DNA of 64,000 bases. Source: Desulfurococcaceae archaeon MEX13E-LK6-19. Its GTDB lineage: Archaea; Thermoproteota; Thermoprotei_A; Sulfolobales; Desulfurococcaceae. Location: contig CP072660.1 in NCBI GenBank assembly GCA_029637525.1, forward strand, positions 1,513,612 through 1,577,611, read 5' to 3'. A model generated the notes under the pieces. That model saw nothing but the letters and a program-made list of their open reading frames with translations. It was not told the DNA's origin and searched no databases. The position numbers were made by a program, and so were the translations under genes. This document shows, piece after piece, positions 62,413 to 64,000 of this stretch (within the stretch, counting starts at the first letter, position 1; the number at the start of each line of letters is the position of its first letter).

Positions 62413-62523
62413 CCAAAGACACCCCAGTGCGTTACTTCGATATACTTAGACACAACATATTACTAAAATGTATCACGTTTGAAACAATTTAGCCCACTAT
62501 GGTATAGACGTAAACATAGTAGT

Positions 62524-62597
62524 TGTCAGCCAAGGGTGGGTTCTTCATCCCATAATCTCACAGGAGTCAAGCCCAAAGGTCCTCATCACCACGTATT
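62524..62597 (-). ncRNA. Candidate C/D box sRNA 3
   Basis: On the minus strand: box C GTGATGA (62589-62583), a 12-nt guide, D'-like TTGA (62570-62567), a 16-nt spacer, C'-like GGGATGA (62551-62545), a 15-nt guide (62544-62530) and D CTGA (62529-62526). A TATA-like CTTAAATATGA at 62632-62622 is well placed. D' and C' each deviate by one base and the spacer is long, so this is the weakest of the three. The rest of 62413-62845 shows no gene. Confidence 0.4.
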
Positions 62598-62845
62598 TCT
62601 TATCATACATTACTATTACGTCATATTTAAGTATCTATTTCTCATTTACTCTATAGCTTCTTGGAAACATACCCCAATATGCTTCATCCATAGATGATCT
62701 GTAGTGACATAGAAGATTTGTTTTACTTACATGAGGATAAAGTGGTTGTTTCTATAAAGGAGTTTGCAAAAACTTAATTTGTTTATTCTAACCTACTTAC
62801 ACATCATAGATGTAATGCTTTGCGGTACGAATATCTAGAGGTTGC

Positions 62846-64000
62846 ATGGTATTGAGTAATAGGTTAAGCAGGTTTGACAAAGAAAAAGTATTTACATACG
62901 TTAGCATTGTTCTATTATTAATTATTGTATCATATTATGTGTATAGTGAAATGTTATTTGTAGAAGCTATTACCAATGATGTTCTGAGTAAAGGTGATGA
63001 GGGATATATTTCTGACGAGATCTGGTATGTGGATGCCGCCAGGAATATTCTTCATAAAATCTTTGGTATAGACCCTAGGACTCCTTGTGGTGAATGCTAT
63101 ACAGTCTTCTTATATGAAAACGCTACCGCCATGCCTCCTGCCCTTTTAGATATAGCTGCCAAGAAGGCTAACGTCGAGATCCTTGATAAATACGTTAGAA
63201 CTGGTAAGGACGCCTACATATTTCTCTACGTCAATGCAAGTAGTAGGAGCAATCTTGAAGCTTTTATAAAAGAACTTGATAAACTGGGGATTAAGACACG
63301 TGATTATGTTCGTGGATGGATTTATGGTAAGGCGAAGGATATAGATAAATACCTTAATACAGAGCATCCACCATTGGTCAAGTACATTATAGCTTTGTCG
63401 ATGATACTTTTCGAGGACAAGCCCTTGAGCTGGAGAATACCAAGCATAGTAGCTGGAGCACTGATCCTTGTTTTCGCGTATCTGGTGACGAGAGAAATAC
63501 TTAGACAACGTTTTGGAAGAGCCTTCTCCTCAATAGCAGCCTTGGTTCCACCAATACTACTGGTATTCGATCCGGTGCACAAGTACTTGAGCGCGCTGGC
63601 ACTCCTCGATATTTATGTTGGTTTACTGTCCCTCATAGCATTCTACATATTAGTGAAAATAATTGACGACAACAAGAGAATCTTTAGTGTTGTGTCGGCA
63701 TCGACGGCGAAGTTCTCTGGTTTATTCATAGGGATAGCACATGTGCTCGAGAAATTTGTATGGGGTAAGTACGAGAAGTTTAGTGACAGAATATTTGATA
63801 CAATATACTTACTTGTCAAGTACTTCATGGTATTTATAATAGTCCAAGTGATCATATCAATACCATTAATAGCTTACCTTGGACCACTTGAATGGTTTAA
63901 CCAAGCCATACCCGGTGCTTTCAGATGGCATACCTCTATCAAACACGAGATAGGCCATGGACCCGTAGTGTCTACCCCGCTAGACTGGGTTTTGGGGAAG
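62846..64000 (+). CDS. PMT-family (GT-C) membrane glycosyltransferase, partial at right edge
   Basis: An open frame from ATG at 62846 (TAGAGGTTGC before it) runs off the window end without a stop (385 codons visible). Features of dolichyl-phosphate-mannose-type transferases are an N-terminal helix, a first external loop with SDEIWYVDAARNIL (acidic DE pair), TEHPPLVKYIIALSMILF (HPPL motif) and WRIPSIVAGALILVFAYLVTREI, then several helices. It would transfer sugars from a lipid carrier to proteins or lipids outside the membrane. An unusual ectodomain of about 130 residues with sequons (FLYENATAMPP, IFLYVNASS) lies between the acidic motif and HPPL. Confidence 0.85.
   Translation, partial: MVLSNRLSRFDKEKVFTYVSIVLLLIIVSYYVYSEMLFVEAITNDVLSKGDEGYISDEIWYVDAARNILHKIFGIDPRTPCGECYTVFLYENATAMPPALLDIAAKKANVEILDKYVRTGKDAYIFLYVNASSRSNLEAFIKELDKLGIKTRDYVRGWIYGKAKDIDKYLNTEHPPLVKYIIALSMILFEDKPLSWRIPSIVAGALILVFAYLVTREILRQRFGRAFSSIAALVPPILLVFDPVHKYLSALALLDIYVGLLSLIAFYILVKIIDDNKRIFSVVSASTAKFSGLFIGIAHVLEKFVWGKYEKFSDRIFDTIYLLVKYFMVFIIVQVIISIPLIAYLGPLEWFNQAIPGAFRWHTSIKHEIGHGPVVSTPLDWVLGK

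Noticed and set aside
1-64000. CRISPR arrays, insertion sequences, integrated virus or attachment sites
   Set aside because: No regularly spaced repeats, transposase, integrase or virus-like genes were seen; the long repeats present are protein modules or the threonine tract.

Overview
This window looks like a chromosomal segment of a hyperthermophilic, anaerobic, peptide- or sugar-fermenting crenarchaeon (Thermoproteota, most like Desulfurococcales). The grounds are archaeal-type proteins throughout: a helicase-less XPF nuclease, DhnA-type aldolase, four-subunit pyruvate:ferredoxin oxidoreductase, a tungsten-type aldehyde oxidoreductase, KaiC-like ATPase, a Lrp/AsnC RAM protein and S9 acylaminoacyl peptidase. 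There are also TATA-type promoters, Shine-Dalgarno sites of the GGAGGTGAT type, and many GTG and TTG starts placed 6-9 nt after that site. No tRNA, rRNA, CRISPR array, insertion sequence or integrase was found. The species cannot be fixed from sequence reading alone. Where the longest open frame starts upstream of a good ribosome-binding site, the start next to the site was chosen and this is stated in the entry.

Layout. 1-5.9 kb: a partial membrane protein on the minus strand at the left edge, a small conserved-looking protein, a short MscS channel, an aldolase plus PfkB kinase pair (sugar phosphate metabolism), a KaiC-like protein and the XPF nuclease. 5.9-10.4 kb: a four-gene minus-strand operon encoding a W/Mo aldehyde oxidoreductase, two polyferredoxins and an FAD/NAD(P)H subunit, resembling the AorABC complex with a doubled electron-transfer subunit. 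10.6-21.1 kb: membrane proteins, a CorA-like transporter, a GlcNAc-1-phosphate transferase, an S9 peptidase, a Thi4-like protein, a DUF438/hemerythrin/PAS sensor with an HTH partner, and a regulator plus membrane-anchored beta-helix operon.

21.2-44.1 kb is dominated by cell-surface proteins. It holds a GH99-like protein, a 532-residue exoprotein, a 4849-residue giant built from about 20 carboxypeptidase-regulatory-like modules, about 8 CARDB modules, a predicted propeller and about 7 Ig-like modules, and an exoprotein broken by a frameshift. ThiI, a DUF1028 protein and small membrane proteins lie between them. Several of these surface proteins, and the phosphoesterase at 51.5 kb, share one design: signal peptide, ectodomain, threonine-rich stalk, one membrane helix, basic tail.

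44-58.3 kb: a radical SAM protein, a NifX-like protein with two MinD/ferredoxin fusion ATPases, an HD hydrolase, a DASS transporter with an extra ectodomain, GalE, the phosphoesterase with 41 consecutive threonines, two proteins of unknown function, a DUF4234-like protein, an HTH/DUF4097-like fusion and a RAM-domain protein. 58.6-64 kb: the porG-D-A-B operon, a LEA14-like membrane protein and a partial PMT-family glycosyltransferase running off the right edge. Fermentation is probably centred on pyruvate and aldehyde oxidation with ferredoxin, and the AOR-linked FAD subunit could connect that to NAD(P).

Non-coding content is notable. There are three candidate C/D box sRNAs (16.1, 56.5 and 62.6 kb), a stand-alone structured RNA with its own promoter and T-tract at 47.6 kb, a structured element occurring twice (27.0 and 55.4 kb), several palindromes in promoter regions, and a recurrent 3' motif (AATCTTTTTCCC).
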